From JACPPO01 sp965262505 (GTDB lineage Bacteria > Acidobacteriota > Vicinamibacteria > Vicinamibacterales > UBA2999): a DNA stretch of 64,000 bases. Below the pieces are notes generated by a model. It was not told where the DNA came from and made no database searches. It saw only the letters and a list, made by a program, of their open reading frames with translations. The stretch spans positions 310,001 to 374,000 of the forward strand of contig CBDHFM010000030.1 in assembly GCA_965262505.1 (NCBI GenBank). The letters run 5' to 3'. The translations under genes were made by a program, and so were the position numbers. Shown here one piece after another: positions 34,119 to 44,333 of this stretch; the first letter of the stretch is position 1; each line of letters opens with the position of its first letter.

Positions 34119-35138
34119 ATGGCGACGATGTTTTATGACAAGGACGCGGACATCCAGTTGATCCGCAGTCGAAAAGTGGCGGTTGTTGGATACGGCTCGC
34201 AGGGGCACGCGCATGCACTCAATCTGAAGGACGCTGGCGTCGACGTCGTCGTCGGCCTGCCGTCCACCAGCAAGTCGGTTGAGAAAGCACGGACCGCCGG
34301 CCTCACCGTCAAGACCATCGCCGATGCCGCCGAGTGGGCCGACGTCATCATGATTCTCGTGCCCGATCAGCACCAGGCGACGGTGTACAACACTGACATC
34401 AAGCAGCACCTGACGACCGGCAAGATGCTGATGTTTGCGCACGGATTCGCTGTCCGGTTCAAGTGGATCGTTCCGCCGAGTGATGTCGATGTCACGATGG
34501 TGGCGCCGAAGGCGCCAGGGCACCGCGTGCGTGAAGTGTTCACGGAAGGTGGCGGCACGCCGGGCCTGCTGGCGGTCCACCAGGACGTGACCGGCAAGGG
34601 CCGGGCGACAGCGCTCTCCTACGCCCGCGCCATTGGCTGCACGCGTGCGGGTGTGATCGAAACGACGTTTGCCGAGGAAACGGAGACGGATCTGTTCGGC
34701 GAGCAGGCGGTGCTGTGCGGCGGAACGAGCGCCCTGGTGAAGGCGGGCTTCGAGACGCTCATCGAGGCGGGCTACCAGCCCGAGATTGCGTACTTCGAGT
34801 GCATGCACGAGTTGAAGCTGATCGTCGATCTGATGTACCGCGGCGGTCTCGCCTACATGCGCCACTCGATCAGCGACACGGCCGAGTATGGCGACTACAC
34901 GGGCGGATCGCGCATCGTGACGGACGAGACGAAGGCAACGATGAGGCAGATGCTCAAGGAGATCCAGTCAGGGGAGTTCGCGAAGCACTGGATCGAGGAA
35001 AACGAGACGGGCTGCCCCAACTTCAAGGCGATGCGCGAGCGCGATCGCAACCACCCGGTGGAGATCGTCGGGTCGAAGCTGCGGGACATGATGCCCTTTC
35101 TCGATCCGGTGAAGTTGCCGCAGCCGGCGGCCGTGTAA
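34119..35138 (+). CDS. ilvC: Ketol-acid reductoisomerase, class I
   Basis: 339 residues, the class I length. The Rossmann motif is VAVVGYGSQGHAHALNLKDA; the active-site part includes APKAPGHRVREVF, EETETDLFGEQAVLCGG and YFECMHELKLIVDLMY with metal-binding acidic residues. It isomerises and reduces acetolactate with NADPH and magnesium. An RBS (ACAGGAGACAGAG) is clear. Confidence 0.96.
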   Translation: MATMFYDKDADIQLIRSRKVAVVGYGSQGHAHALNLKDAGVDVVVGLPSTSKSVEKARTAGLTVKTIADAAEWADVIMILVPDQHQATVYNTDIKQHLTTGKMLMFAHGFAVRFKWIVPPSDVDVTMVAPKAPGHRVREVFTEGGGTPGLLAVHQDVTGKGRATALSYARAIGCTRAGVIETTFAEETETDLFGEQAVLCGGTSALVKAGFETLIEAGYQPEIAYFECMHELKLIVDLMYRGGLAYMRHSISDTAEYGDYTGGSRIVTDETKATMRQMLKEIQSGEFAKHWIEENETGCPNFKAMRERDRNHPVEIVGSKLRDMMPFLDPVKLPQPAAV

Positions 35139-35164
35139 TAGCGGCGGGCCCGCGGCAGCCTCTC

Positions 35165-36829
35165 ATGAACAAGTATTCTTCGCGAGTCACGCAGCCCCGC
35201 AGCCAAGGCGCGTCCCAGGCCATGCTCTACGGTACCGGTCTGACCGATGCCGATTTGCAGAAGCCGCAGGTCGGCATCTGCAGCATGTGGTACGAAGGGA
35301 ACACCTGCAACATGCACCTCGATCGGCTTGCCCTGCACGTCAAGGAAGGCGTGCAGGCGGCGGGTCTGGTCGGCCTCCGCTTCAACACGATCGGCGTCAG
35401 CGACGGTATCTCGATGGGGACCGAGGGCATGAGCTACTCGCTTCCGTCGCGCGACCTCATTGCCGATTCGATCGAGACGGTGATGGGTGCCCAGTGGTAC
35501 GACGCGCTCGTCACGGTGCCTGGGTGCGACAAGAACATGCCCGGGTCCGTGATCGCGATGGCCCGGCTGAACCGCCCGGCGTTGATGGTGTACGGCGGCA
35601 CGATCCGCGCCGGCCAGGCGCACGGGCAGCCGCGCGACATCATCTCGGCCTTCCAGTCGTACGGCGAGTTTCTCGCTGGCTTCATTACCGACGAGCAGCG
35701 GCTCGAGATCGTCCGGCATTCATGCCCGGGGGCCGGCGCCTGCGGCGGGATGTACACGGCCAACACGATGGCGGTGGCGATTGAAGCGCTCGGCCTGTCG
35801 CTGCCCTTCAGTTCGTCGCTCCCCGCGGAGGATCCCGGGAAGGCGGACGAGTGCCGGCGCGCTGGGGCCGCGATGCGCACGCTGCTCGAGCGCGACCTCA
35901 AGCCGCTCGATATCCTCACACGCAAGTCGTTCGAGAACGCGCTGACGATGGTCATGGCGGTCGGGGGGTCAACCAATGCGGTGCTGCACCTGCTGGCGAT
36001 CGCAAAGGCGGCGCGGATCCCGCTGTCGCTGGACGACTTCCAGCAAGCCAGCGACCGCGTGCCGCTGCTGGCGGACCTCAAGCCCAGCGGCCAGCACGTC
36101 CAGGAAGATCTTCACGCCGTCGGAGGCACGCCGGCCCTCATGAAGTACCTGCTCGAGCGCGGATTCCTGCACGGTGACTGCATGACAGTCACGGACAGGA
36201 CGCTCGCCGAGAACCTGTCGGGCGCCGCGCCACTCACCGACGGACAGCAAGTAATTCAGCCCGTCGAGAAGCCGGTGCTGCCACGCGGCCATATCCGCAT
36301 TCTCCGCGGCAATCTCTCGCCCGACGGCGCTGTCGCGAAGATTACCGGCAAGGAAGGGGAGCGGTTTGAGGGTCCGGCCCGCGTGTACGACTCGGAAGAG
36401 GCGATGCTTGCGGGGCTCGAACGCAGCGAGATCGCAAAGGGCTCCGTCGTCGTGATCCGGTACGAGGGGCCGAAAGGGGGGCCCGGCATGCCCGAGATGC
36501 TGACGCCGACCTCCGCGATCATGGGCGCGGGTCTTGGCAAGGACGTGGCGATGCTGACCGACGGGCGCTTCTCGGGCGGCTCACATGGCTTCATCATCGG
36601 CCACATCACGCCGGAGGCGCAGGACGGCGGACCGATCGCGCTCGTACGGGACGGCGACCGCATCACGATTGATGCGACGACGTGCGAGCTGCACGTGGAC
36701 CTCAGCGCGAAGGAACTGGCGGCCCGCCTCGCCAGTTGGGCGGCGCCTGCCCCCAGAGCGACGGGCGGCGTGCTCGGAAAATACGTGAGGCTCGTGCGGT
36801 CGGCGTCTGAAGGCTGCGTGACGGATTAG
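35165..36829 (+). CDS. ilvD: Dihydroxy-acid dehydratase
   Basis: 554 residues from the ATG at 35165 (MNKYSSRVTQPRSQGASQAM). Iron-sulfur-cluster cysteines are in GICSMWYEGNTCNMH, VPGCDKNMPG and HSCPGAGACGGMYTANTM; the C-terminal swivel domain has TDGRFSGGSHGFIIGHITPEA. It dehydrates the dihydroxy acids in Val/Ile synthesis. It closes the ilv operon, 26 bp after ilvC. Confidence 0.96.
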   Translation: MNKYSSRVTQPRSQGASQAMLYGTGLTDADLQKPQVGICSMWYEGNTCNMHLDRLALHVKEGVQAAGLVGLRFNTIGVSDGISMGTEGMSYSLPSRDLIADSIETVMGAQWYDALVTVPGCDKNMPGSVIAMARLNRPALMVYGGTIRAGQAHGQPRDIISAFQSYGEFLAGFITDEQRLEIVRHSCPGAGACGGMYTANTMAVAIEALGLSLPFSSSLPAEDPGKADECRRAGAAMRTLLERDLKPLDILTRKSFENALTMVMAVGGSTNAVLHLLAIAKAARIPLSLDDFQQASDRVPLLADLKPSGQHVQEDLHAVGGTPALMKYLLERGFLHGDCMTVTDRTLAENLSGAAPLTDGQQVIQPVEKPVLPRGHIRILRGNLSPDGAVAKITGKEGERFEGPARVYDSEEAMLAGLERSEIAKGSVVVIRYEGPKGGPGMPEMLTPTSAIMGAGLGKDVAMLTDGRFSGGSHGFIIGHITPEAQDGGPIALVRDGDRITIDATTCELHVDLSAKELAARLASWAAPAPRATGGVLGKYVRLVRSASEGCVTD

Positions 36830-36833
36830 CCTG

Positions 36834-37214
36834 CTAATTCATCGATTCGGTCAGTCGCCTGCCATCATGCAGAGCCACTCTGAAACGCATCGAACGCTGA
36901 CCGCTCCGGCCCGGGTTGCCAATGATGGCAATGCTGTCGCCGACCGCGAACGAGTCGCTGGGGAAGCCAGCGCGCCTCAAGGTGTTGAACGCACCGAACT
37001 CCACGAGCCACTCGACGGTTGATCCGTCCTCATCGGTCACATCGACCCTGAATCGGGAATGGGGATTGCGCCACGCGATCTCGGTCAGCACCCCCTCGAT
37101 GGTGATTTCCCTGGACGTATCGAAGTTGACCGCCACCGAGTGGTGGGCCGTCAGCGGCGCGTTCAGCGCCAGGACAGCCAACGCGACTACCAGGAGCCGT
37201 ACGTTCCTGCGCAC
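36834..37214 (-). CDS. DUF6152-like secreted protein, paralog 1
   Basis: About 126 residues from the GTG at 37214, which has a GGGAGGGG ribosome-binding site; the frame upstream repeats the tail of a neighbouring paralog and is not used. A signal peptide (RLLVVALAVLALNAPLTA) is followed by AHHSVAVNFDTS and a small beta-barrel-like domain (ITIEGVLTEIAWRNPHSRF, VEWLVEFGAFNTLRRAGF). The AHHS motif directly after cleavage and the NPHS motif are diagnostic of this family. The function is unknown; an OB-like fold that binds metal or ligand in the periplasm is plausible. It is the most diverged of four tandem copies. Confidence 0.78.
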   Translation of the reverse strand: MRRNVRLLVVALAVLALNAPLTAHHSVAVNFDTSREITIEGVLTEIAWRNPHSRFRVDVTDEDGSTVEWLVEFGAFNTLRRAGFPSDSFAVGDSIAIIGNPGRSGQRSMRFRVALHDGRRLTESMN

Positions 37215-37245
37215 CGCCCCTCCCGCAACATCGTTCTGATTCGTC

Positions 37246-37638
37246 TCATTCGCGCTGCCGCCCGCTGGGGGAGAGTTCGGTACCGTCTTCAAGGATGGCC
37301 CATTGCAAGAGTATCCCGTTGGCCTCGCGGCGGGCGGGCGATCCGATGACGGTGATTTCGTCGCCTATCACGAACAGTTCCGTCTTGAATCCGGCTCGCT
37401 TCATGGTGTTGTGTGCGCCCATCTCGACCAGCCATTCCTCGGTCGAGCCTTCGTCGCTCGTCACATCGAGTCGAAAGCGCGAATGGGGGTTGATCCACCG
37501 GATCTCCGTGAGCATGCCCTCGATAGTGATCTGGCGGGACGAGTCGTAGTTGACCGGCACCGAATGGCGCGCCAGGAGCGGCGCGTTCAGCGTCAGGACA
37601 GCCAGCATAACCACCAGGAGCCGTACTTTCATGCACAT
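37246..37638 (-). CDS. DUF6152-like secreted protein, paralog 2
   Basis: 130 residues: signal peptide (VRLLVVMLAVLTLNAPLLA), then ARHSVPVNYDSSRQITIEGM, TEIRWINPHSRFRLDV and VIGDEITVIGSPARREANG. The AHHS motif reads ARHS here. It is most similar to paralog 4 at 38066, including the flanking DNA, so the two arose from a segmental duplication. Function unknown; periplasmic. Confidence 0.78.
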   Translation of the reverse strand: MCMKVRLLVVMLAVLTLNAPLLARHSVPVNYDSSRQITIEGMLTEIRWINPHSRFRLDVTSDEGSTEEWLVEMGAHNTMKRAGFKTELFVIGDEITVIGSPARREANGILLQWAILEDGTELSPSGRQRE

Positions 37639-38028
37639 TCAGCGCGTCCGCCCGGTGGGGGAAAGCTCGGTGCCGTCCTCGAGAACGACCCATCTCAAGT
37701 TGATCCCATTGGTCTCGCGACGGGCGGGCGATCCGATGATCGTTACTTCGTCGCCGATCATGAACACCTCCGTCGTGAAGCCGACGCGCAGCATGGCGTT
37801 GTGCGAGCCCATCTCCACCAGCCACTCGTCAACCGAGCCGTCGTCGTTGGTCACATCAACCCGAAACCGCGAATGGGGATTGATCCACACGATCTCGGTG
37901 AGCACGCCCTTGATGGTAACCTCGCGGGACGTATCGTAGTTGACCGCCACCGAATGGTGTGCCGTCAGCGGCGCATTCAGCGCCAGGACCGCCAGTGTGA
38001 CTACCAGGAGCCGTACGTTCCTGCACAT
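37639..38028 (-). CDS. DUF6152-like secreted protein, paralog 3
   Basis: 129 residues from the ATG at 38028 (MCRNVRLLVVTLAVLAL). The mature part starts AHHSVAVNYDTSREVTIKGV and contains WINPHSRFRVDV and IGDEVTIIGSPARRETNG. It is closest to paralog 1. Its stop abuts the start of paralog 2, consistent with one transcript reading right to left. Confidence 0.78.
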   Translation of the reverse strand: MCRNVRLLVVTLAVLALNAPLTAHHSVAVNYDTSREVTIKGVLTEIVWINPHSRFRVDVTNDDGSVDEWLVEMGSHNAMLRVGFTTEVFMIGDEVTIIGSPARRETNGINLRWVVLEDGTELSPTGRTR

Positions 38029-38065
38029 GCCGTTCGCCTCTCGCGCAACGTCGTTCCGATTCGTC

Positions 38066-38458
38066 TCATTCGCGCTGTCGCCCGCTGGGGGAGAGTTCGG
38101 TACCGTCTTCAAGGATGGCCCACCGCAAGAGTATTCCATTGGCCTCGCGGCGGGCGGGCGATCCGATGATGGTGACTTCGTCGCCGATCACGAACAGTTC
38201 CGTCCTGAACCCGGCGCGCTTCATGGTGTTGTGTGCGCCCATCTCGACGAGCCATGGCTCGGTCGAGCCATCGTCGCTCGTCACATCCAGGCGAAAGCGC
38301 GAATGGGGGTTGATCCACCTGATCTCCGTGAGCACGCCCTTGACGGTGATCTCGCGGGACGAGTCATAGTTGACCGGCACCGAATGGTGCGCCACGAGCG
38401 GCGCGTTCAGCGCCAGGACCGCCAGCGTCACTCCCAGGAACCGAGATGTCGTGCACAT
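38066..38458 (-). CDS. DUF6152-like secreted protein, paralog 4
   Basis: 130 residues from the ATG at 38458 (MCTTSRFLGVTLAVLAL), signal peptide, then AHHSVPVNYDSSREITVKGV, INPHSRFRLDV and IGDEVTIIGSPARREANG, ending SPSGRQRE exactly as paralog 2 does. It lies 38 bp downstream of the secreted protein at 38497 and is probably transcribed with it. Confidence 0.78.
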   Translation of the reverse strand: MCTTSRFLGVTLAVLALNAPLVAHHSVPVNYDSSREITVKGVLTEIRWINPHSRFRLDVTSDDGSTEPWLVEMGAHNTMKRAGFRTELFVIGDEVTIIGSPARREANGILLRWAILEDGTELSPSGRQRE

Positions 38459-38496
38459 TGGGATTCGCCTTTCTCGCAACATCGTTTTCAATTTGT

Positions 38497-39180
38497 CTAA
38501 TTCGCCTCGGGCTCGACGATGGCGGCATCTTCAGGGTTACAGCCATACGGCAGCACCTCGAAATCCGAGCGCGGATAGGTCTTCGTGACCACGAACGGCT
38601 CCCGGTAATTCACCGGGTCCATGTGCGTTGTCTCGATGATCAGCTCATCTCCCTCGAGTGTGAGCCGCTCGACCGTGTGCATCCGGTTGCTTTGCGGCAA
38701 CCCTGCATACTCCGACATGGTGGACACGTAGCCAGGGGCGATATCGATCGTGTCGATGACCAGCGCGTCCCCGTCGTACCAGGCCGCGTAATGCCCGAGC
38801 GCCGGCTGACCTTCGATCGACCCGCACGGCGGGTTGGCCAGCATTGGATCGATCAGCGGAATGCGCCGGTCCAGATCTCCCCACTCGTACCACAGAAGGA
38901 CCTGGTCCTCCTCCTGGGTGATCCGCACGAGGACGTTGGGATTCAGCCAGACGCGCTGCCAGCTGGAGGCGAGGCCCTGCAGGGCAGGGTCATCGGTCGC
39001 GAAATTGTAGGTATCGAAACGCTGCTTCCCTGCGTCGGTGAACACCCAGTCTTCCCAGGTTGTGCGCCCGCCGTTGGCTATATAGTTGCCTTCCAGGTCC
39101 GGCACTTGAGCGAGCAGACTCCCCGGGGCGCCGATCACCAACCCCAGCGCAAGCAGAAGACCAAGTGGATGGGTTTTCAT
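38497..39180 (-). CDS. Secreted protein of unknown function next to the DUF6152 array
   Basis: 227 residues. A signal peptide (PLGLLLALGLVIGAPGSLLA) precedes a mature region rich in beta-strands (VPDLEGNYIANGGRTTWEDW, LGHYAAWYDGDALVIDTIDI, VERLTLEGDELIIETTHMDP). The pattern of xGDxLxIxTxxxxP strands occurs in acidobacterial secreted proteins that accompany AHHS-motif proteins. No enzymatic motif is visible. It is first in a presumptive five-gene minus-strand unit with the four paralogs. Confidence 0.7.
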   Translation of the reverse strand: MKTHPLGLLLALGLVIGAPGSLLAQVPDLEGNYIANGGRTTWEDWVFTDAGKQRFDTYNFATDDPALQGLASSWQRVWLNPNVLVRITQEEDQVLLWYEWGDLDRRIPLIDPMLANPPCGSIEGQPALGHYAAWYDGDALVIDTIDIAPGYVSTMSEYAGLPQSNRMHTVERLTLEGDELIIETTHMDPVNYREPFVVTKTYPRSDFEVLPYGCNPEDAAIVEPEAN

Positions 39181-39345
39181 TGAGACTGCCCCCGAGAGAT
39201 GTGCAGGCGCTCCGCCTGAGCACGGTTACCTCCAAAAGCTCGCCGAACTGCTGGTAAGAATAACGGAATCGCGGCTGTGCCTCTATCGATTGGCATAGCT
39301 GGCGGGAGAAGCGCCTGAAACGACCTCGCGGGCATGTTCAAGAAC

Positions 39346-39377
39346 GGCCCGTCCCCAGCACCTGCCGGGGACGGGCC
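39346..39377 (-). terminator. Strong hairpin after the TonB-receptor gene
   Basis: GGCCCGTCCCC and GGGGACGGGCC form a perfect 11-bp stem with a 10-nt loop, nine bases after the receptor stop codon. The minus-strand sequence after it (GTTCTTG) is only weakly U-rich. The rest of the 39181-39345 gap shows nothing recognisable. Confidence 0.55.
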
Positions 39378-42292
39378 ACTTTCAGATCAGAAGCCGATCT
39401 TGGCTCCGAACTGCATGATGCGCGGATCGCCCGCCTGTGACGTGATCCGGCCGAACGAGCCTCGTGAGAGGCGGTTCGACGGATTGCCCCAGTTGAACGT
39501 GTTGAAGAGGTTGAACGCCTCGACGCGCAACTCCACCGACTGCGGGCCGCTGCCCAGGCCGATGCGCTTCGACACGGCCAGATTCACCACCCAGAATCGC
39601 GGACCCTGGATGCTGTTGTAGACGTAATCGCCGATCCTGTTGTAGTCCGGTTGCGCGAACGCAGCCCGGTTCAGGTAGTTGTCTATCCGTTCCCCAGGCT
39701 CGCCCCCGAAGTTGGAGCGATCAGCACCTGGGCCATAGACGTCATCCGACACCTGATCGACCCGCCGGTTCTGGAGACGCTGGCCGCTGGCCGCCTGGCG
39801 GCCCGAGATGAGGTTCAGCCAGCTGCCCGAGCGCGCAGAGATGCTGCTCGAGAGCCGCCAGTCCGAGGCCACCGCACGCACCGCCACGTTGTCAAACTGC
39901 GGCGTCAGATATCCGAGGGTGACGTTGGCGATGTGCCTGCGGGACCCTGAGCAGTTGCCCTTGTCGGCATCCTGGTTGTTCGGGTCCGAGTAGCCGCTGG
40001 ACTGCTGGCCAAACCCGGTGATGGTCGGGTGGCCCCAGCAACGGGACAACGTGTAATTCGCATTGAGGCTCACGCCGCTTGCCGCGCGACGCCGTACCGA
40101 GAGCTTCAACCCGCGATGCGACTGCTCGGACGTGTTAACCACGTGATCCAGCCCGCCGATGAACTGTCCATTCTCCGGGTCCTGCAGAAACAGTACGCGC
40201 CGCTCGTTGACGTTGGTGCGGGAGGTGCATGTCCTGAAGGACGTCGGCCCTTCGACCGTGTTCAGCGTGCAGGGGCCCAGCCCCTGATCGGTCGCCAGAT
40301 TCAGCTGCAGCAGGTTCCACAGGCGGTCCGAGTAGCTGCCCAGATAGCTCGCCTCCACCTGCCAGGCATTCCCGAGCTGCCGTTCGATGGTGACGTTCCA
40401 TGACTGCACGCGCGGCGCGTTCAGGTCAGGGTCGAACGAACCCATGTTGCCGAAGCGAACAAACTCGGTATCGGCGTTCGTGATAATCGGGTGGGGATCG
40501 CCTCCGAGATGCGCATAGGGGTCGTCGAAGCCCCCCGGGGGATCTTCAATCAGCGCGAAGTTGCCAAATGGCGGGCCCGAGGCCTGGTGCAGCTGGAATT
40601 CCCCGGCCTGGAAGTCATAGCCCAGCGAGTACGACGCCCGCACGGCCGTGCGGGCGTCCCCGGAGGCATCCCAGGCGAGTCCGGCGCGCGGCGAAAAATT
40701 CCACCATTTCTTGGTGATGCCCGTCCTGCCGGGGAAGTCAGGGTCGCCCGGGTAATAGAATCCGGCAGGCGCGTTGTTGAACACGCTGCTCTCAACGCCC
40801 TGATCGAACCTCTCGCGGCTGAAGTTGGCGATGGTGCCGTTGGTCATGTCCTGCCCGAAGAAGGGCTCCCAGCGCACACCATAGTTTACGGTCAGCCGGT
40901 CCGACGCACGCCAGGCGTCCTGTGCATAGGCCGCGTAGTACAAGTTGGTCATGACTACGGCCGCCGGCCCTCCATGTTCGAGGGACGACATCCTCCCCAC
41001 CATCAGGTCCGCCAGTCCCAGGCCGGTCGCGCTGCCGTCGAATTGCCAGCTCCCGCCCGAACGCGCGTGCGAAAACTGATCGGATGCCCAGTACGCCACG
41101 TTGGCGCCGATGGCCAGCTGGTGGCTCCCCCGCACCATGTTGATATCCTCGACCACCTGATAGGAGTTGGTCTCGAAAATACCAGTGGACGCCGGGCCGC
41201 GCGAGATGCCGAACCCGTCGTCTACGCCGAGGGTCAATTTCCCTGGGTTGTAACTGTGCACGGGAATGCCGAGTGCCATGGGATCGAAGTAGTCCGGGCT
41301 CCCCCGGAGGACGGAACTCCGGTTGAACACGAACCGGACCGAGTTGACCATGTTGCAGCCGATCACCATGGTGTCGCCCAGGGCCAGCGACTGGGCCAGC
41401 GTGTCCCGCCCTGCAACCCTCGTCGTCAGGACGTTGTCGGTCAAGGTAATGGGCGCCGTGCCGATGTCCCAGGTGGCCATATACCGACCGAACAGTGTCT
41501 GATTGGCCGACAATTGATAGTCGATTCGCCCCACTGCCTGGCCGTCTTTCCTCTCCGTCGGTATGCCGTACCGCAGTTCACCGCACGGATCGGTCGTGCT
41601 CGGCAGCCGGCCGGCCAGGTTCACCGCCGCCGGACTGAATAGCGCCGGGTCGACCACGTTGTTCACGAACGGCGCCCGCAAATTGATCTGGCGGCCGCTG
41701 TTGCACGCGGGGGAGGCAAAGGCTGTGTAGTCGCCCGCCAGCATCGCCGCCGTCGGCACGTGCGCGAGGTTCGAGGTCGGCTCGACACTGAGGTTGGTGC
41801 CCTGGTAGCCGCCGAAGAAAAAGACCCTGTCCTGCACAATCGGTCCGCCCAGCGTTCCCCCGAACTGGTGGCGCGTCAGCCCATCATCCTCTTGTTCGCC
41901 GTCCGCTCCCACACGGGCGAAGTGCTCGGGCGCGTTGAACCGCTTGTCGCGGTAGAACTCGAAGGCATTGCCGGAGAAGCTGTTGGCACCGGACTTGGTC
42001 ACGGCGCTGACCGACGCCCCCGTGTGCATCCCCGAGTTGGCTGCCAGACCGCTCGTGGCCACGCTGAACTCCTGCAGCGCGTCCGGGAACGGCAGCGGCA
42101 GGTTCAGGTTGTTGTGCGGATCGTTGTGCATCGCTCCGTCGAGCGAGTACGCCACGCCGAAGTTCAGGCCGCCGGCCACCGAAAGAGCCAACCCCCCGGC
42201 GATACTCCGACTCGACGATTGGCCCGTCTGCACCGCCGCGCCCGCCAGAACAATGAGCTCGGCCGGGTTGCGCCCGTTGAGCGGCAGCGCCA

Positions 42293-42300
42293 GCACTTCC
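42293..42300. repeat. 8-bp target duplication GCACTTCC, left copy
   Basis: The same octamer recurs at 44757-44764 directly outside the other end of the IS256 element. It marks a simple insertion. Confidence 0.85.
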
Positions 42301-42400
42301 GAGTGTGAGCGAAACTTAGTTGGAAATTGAAGCGGCTCCAAACCCTGTGGTTTGATGACGTTGCGAGACGAACATCACGCCACGAGAGAAAGGAGCCGAG

Positions 42401-43684
42401 ATGAGCCGTGTCCTACGATCGGTCAGGAAGCGCAAGAAAGGTCGCACGTTGGGCGCGGTCGACGTCATCGACCGAGAGGGGTACGCGGAGCTGGAGGTCG
42501 ATGCCAAGGTGGAATTGATCCGGTCCTTGATTCCGCTGGGGTTGCTGCACATCGAGGAATGGCTCGACGAGGAAGTGCCCGCGCTGGCTGGCGAACGCGA
42601 CGCCCGCAAAGACCCGTCAGTCGGCGGGCGCCGTCATGGGAGCCACCCCGGGACGGTCGGGTTGGCCGGCCAGCGCGTGCCGATTCGCGTGCCCCGGATT
42701 CGCCATGTCACGGAGCGCGAGATTCCCCTGCGGTCGTACGAAGCGCTGCATGGCGATCGCGCCGTCAATGACCTGTTGTTGAGGCGCGTGCTGTATGGGA
42801 TCTCGTGCCGCAACTACGCGGCGGCCGCCGAGGCGATTCCCGGGGCGATCGGCCTGTCGGGGTCGACGGTGTCCCGCGCGTTCATTCAGGCCAGCGCGAC
42901 GAAACTCCGCGAACTCCAGGAGCGGGACCTCTCCGGGGAGGACGTTGTGGCCCTCGTGCTGGACGGCAAGACGTTCGCCGAGGCGACGATGGTCGTCGCG
43001 CTGGGCATCACGATGACGGGGGACAAACGGTTCCTGGGCTTTGTCGAGACGGACACCGAGAACGAGCAGGTGTTGACCCCGTTCCTCCGGTCCTTGGTCG
43101 AGCGGGGCCTCGATGTTTCCCAGGGGCTTCTGGTGATCGTCGATGGCGGCAAGGGGCTCCGGGCGGCCGTGCGGAAGGCCTTCCGCCACCGCGCCCTGGT
43201 GCAACGGTGTCAATGGCACAAGCGCGAGAACGTGGTGAGTTACCTGGCCAAGCGTGAGCAGCCGGTGTGGCGGCAGCGTCTCCAGCGCGCCTACAACCGT
43301 CCGGAGTACGACGAGGCCCTCGCCGCCCTCCAGTCGCTCCAGCATGAGCTGGAGGATCGGAACCAATCGGCGGCCGGCAGTCTGGCGGAAGGCCTGGACG
43401 AGACCCTGACGTTGCATCGCCTCGGCGTGTATGGCGTGCTGGGCCGGTCGCTGAAGACGACGAACGGCCTCGAGTCCATCAACGCGCTCATTGAGGAGCG
43501 CTGTGCGAAGGTCGATCACTGGCAGAACTCAAGTCAACGCCAGCGCTGGCTCGCCACGGCGCTCCTGGACATCGAGCCGCGTCTACGCAAGGTGATGGGC
43601 TACCGGCACCTGCCCAGGCTTCGTGACGCATTGAAGCGAGAGTTGAAGATCGACGCGACGACATCGAAGACGAAAGCCGCGTAA
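42401..43684 (+). CDS. IS256-family transposase, intact
   Basis: 427 residues. The catalytic pattern is VVALVLDGKTFAEATMVVAL (first Asp), GLLVIVDGGKGLRAAVRKAF (second Asp) with RCQWHKRENVVSYL after it, and SLKTTNGLESINALIEE (final Glu). The N-terminal part contains GSHPGTVGLAGQRVPIRVPR. Length and motifs are those of an active enzyme. It belongs to a different branch from the partial IS256 at the left edge. Confidence 0.92.
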   Translation: MSRVLRSVRKRKKGRTLGAVDVIDREGYAELEVDAKVELIRSLIPLGLLHIEEWLDEEVPALAGERDARKDPSVGGRRHGSHPGTVGLAGQRVPIRVPRIRHVTEREIPLRSYEALHGDRAVNDLLLRRVLYGISCRNYAAAAEAIPGAIGLSGSTVSRAFIQASATKLRELQERDLSGEDVVALVLDGKTFAEATMVVALGITMTGDKRFLGFVETDTENEQVLTPFLRSLVERGLDVSQGLLVIVDGGKGLRAAVRKAFRHRALVQRCQWHKRENVVSYLAKREQPVWRQRLQRAYNRPEYDEALAALQSLQHELEDRNQSAAGSLAEGLDETLTLHRLGVYGVLGRSLKTTNGLESINALIEERCAKVDHWQNSSQRQRWLATALLDIEPRLRKVMGYRHLPRLRDALKRELKIDATTSKTKAA

Positions 43685-43723
43685 GCAATCAGGAGTCGCG
43701 GAGAGTTTCAACTAAAGCGCTTT

Positions 43724-44333
43724 TCATGACCGTGTGGCGGCCGCGTACCCGCAGTGCCGAACATAGTTGCGGCATTCGTCAGGGCTGAAGTGCGCCAAGC
43801 ACTCGCCGAGGAACGGCCAGAGCGTCTCGGTGCTGCGACAGCGAGCGGTGCGAACGAGGGCCTTGAGCTTCGCGAAGCAGAGCTCGATGGGATTGAGGTC
43901 CGGGCTGTAGGGTGGCAAGTACCAGAGGGTGGCCCCGGCGGCCTGGATGGCGCGTTGGATGCCGGCGACCTTGTGGGCCCCGAGATTGTCGGCAATGACG
44001 ATGTCGCCGGGCTGCAGGGTCGGCACCAGGATCTGTTCGATGTAGGCGCGGAAGCTCTCGCCATCGATCGCGCCGTCGAAGACCCCCGGTGCGGTCAGCC
44101 CCGTGACCCGCAACGCGGCGAGAAACGTGCTGGTCTGCCAGCGCCCGCAGGGGGCGTGGTCGTGGACGCGCGCGCCGCGCGGTGCCCGGCCGTACCGCCG
44201 AAGCAGATTGGTGGTGCTGCCGGTTTCGTCCAGAAACACGAGGTGGGCGACATCCCAGGTCGGCGCCGCCGCGTGCCACGCGACCCGCGCGGCCGCGACG
44301 TCAGGCCGATCGTGTTCGGACGGGCGGACCGTG
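43724..44333 (-). CDS. IS630 transposase orfB, copy B
   Basis: The DDE part has LVFLDETGSTTNLL, DIVIADNLGAHK and YLPPYSPDLNPIELCFAKLK. It differs from copy A by Ser for Ile just after the DETG motif and Cys for Tyr near the C-terminus (SPDECRNYV). It has the same frame relation to orfA as copy A, so the full transposase also needs a frameshift. Confidence 0.85.

Noticed and set aside
40491..41642. 383-codon plus-strand frame inside the receptor gene
   Set aside because: Antisense to recognisable TonB-receptor barrel sequence on the minus strand.
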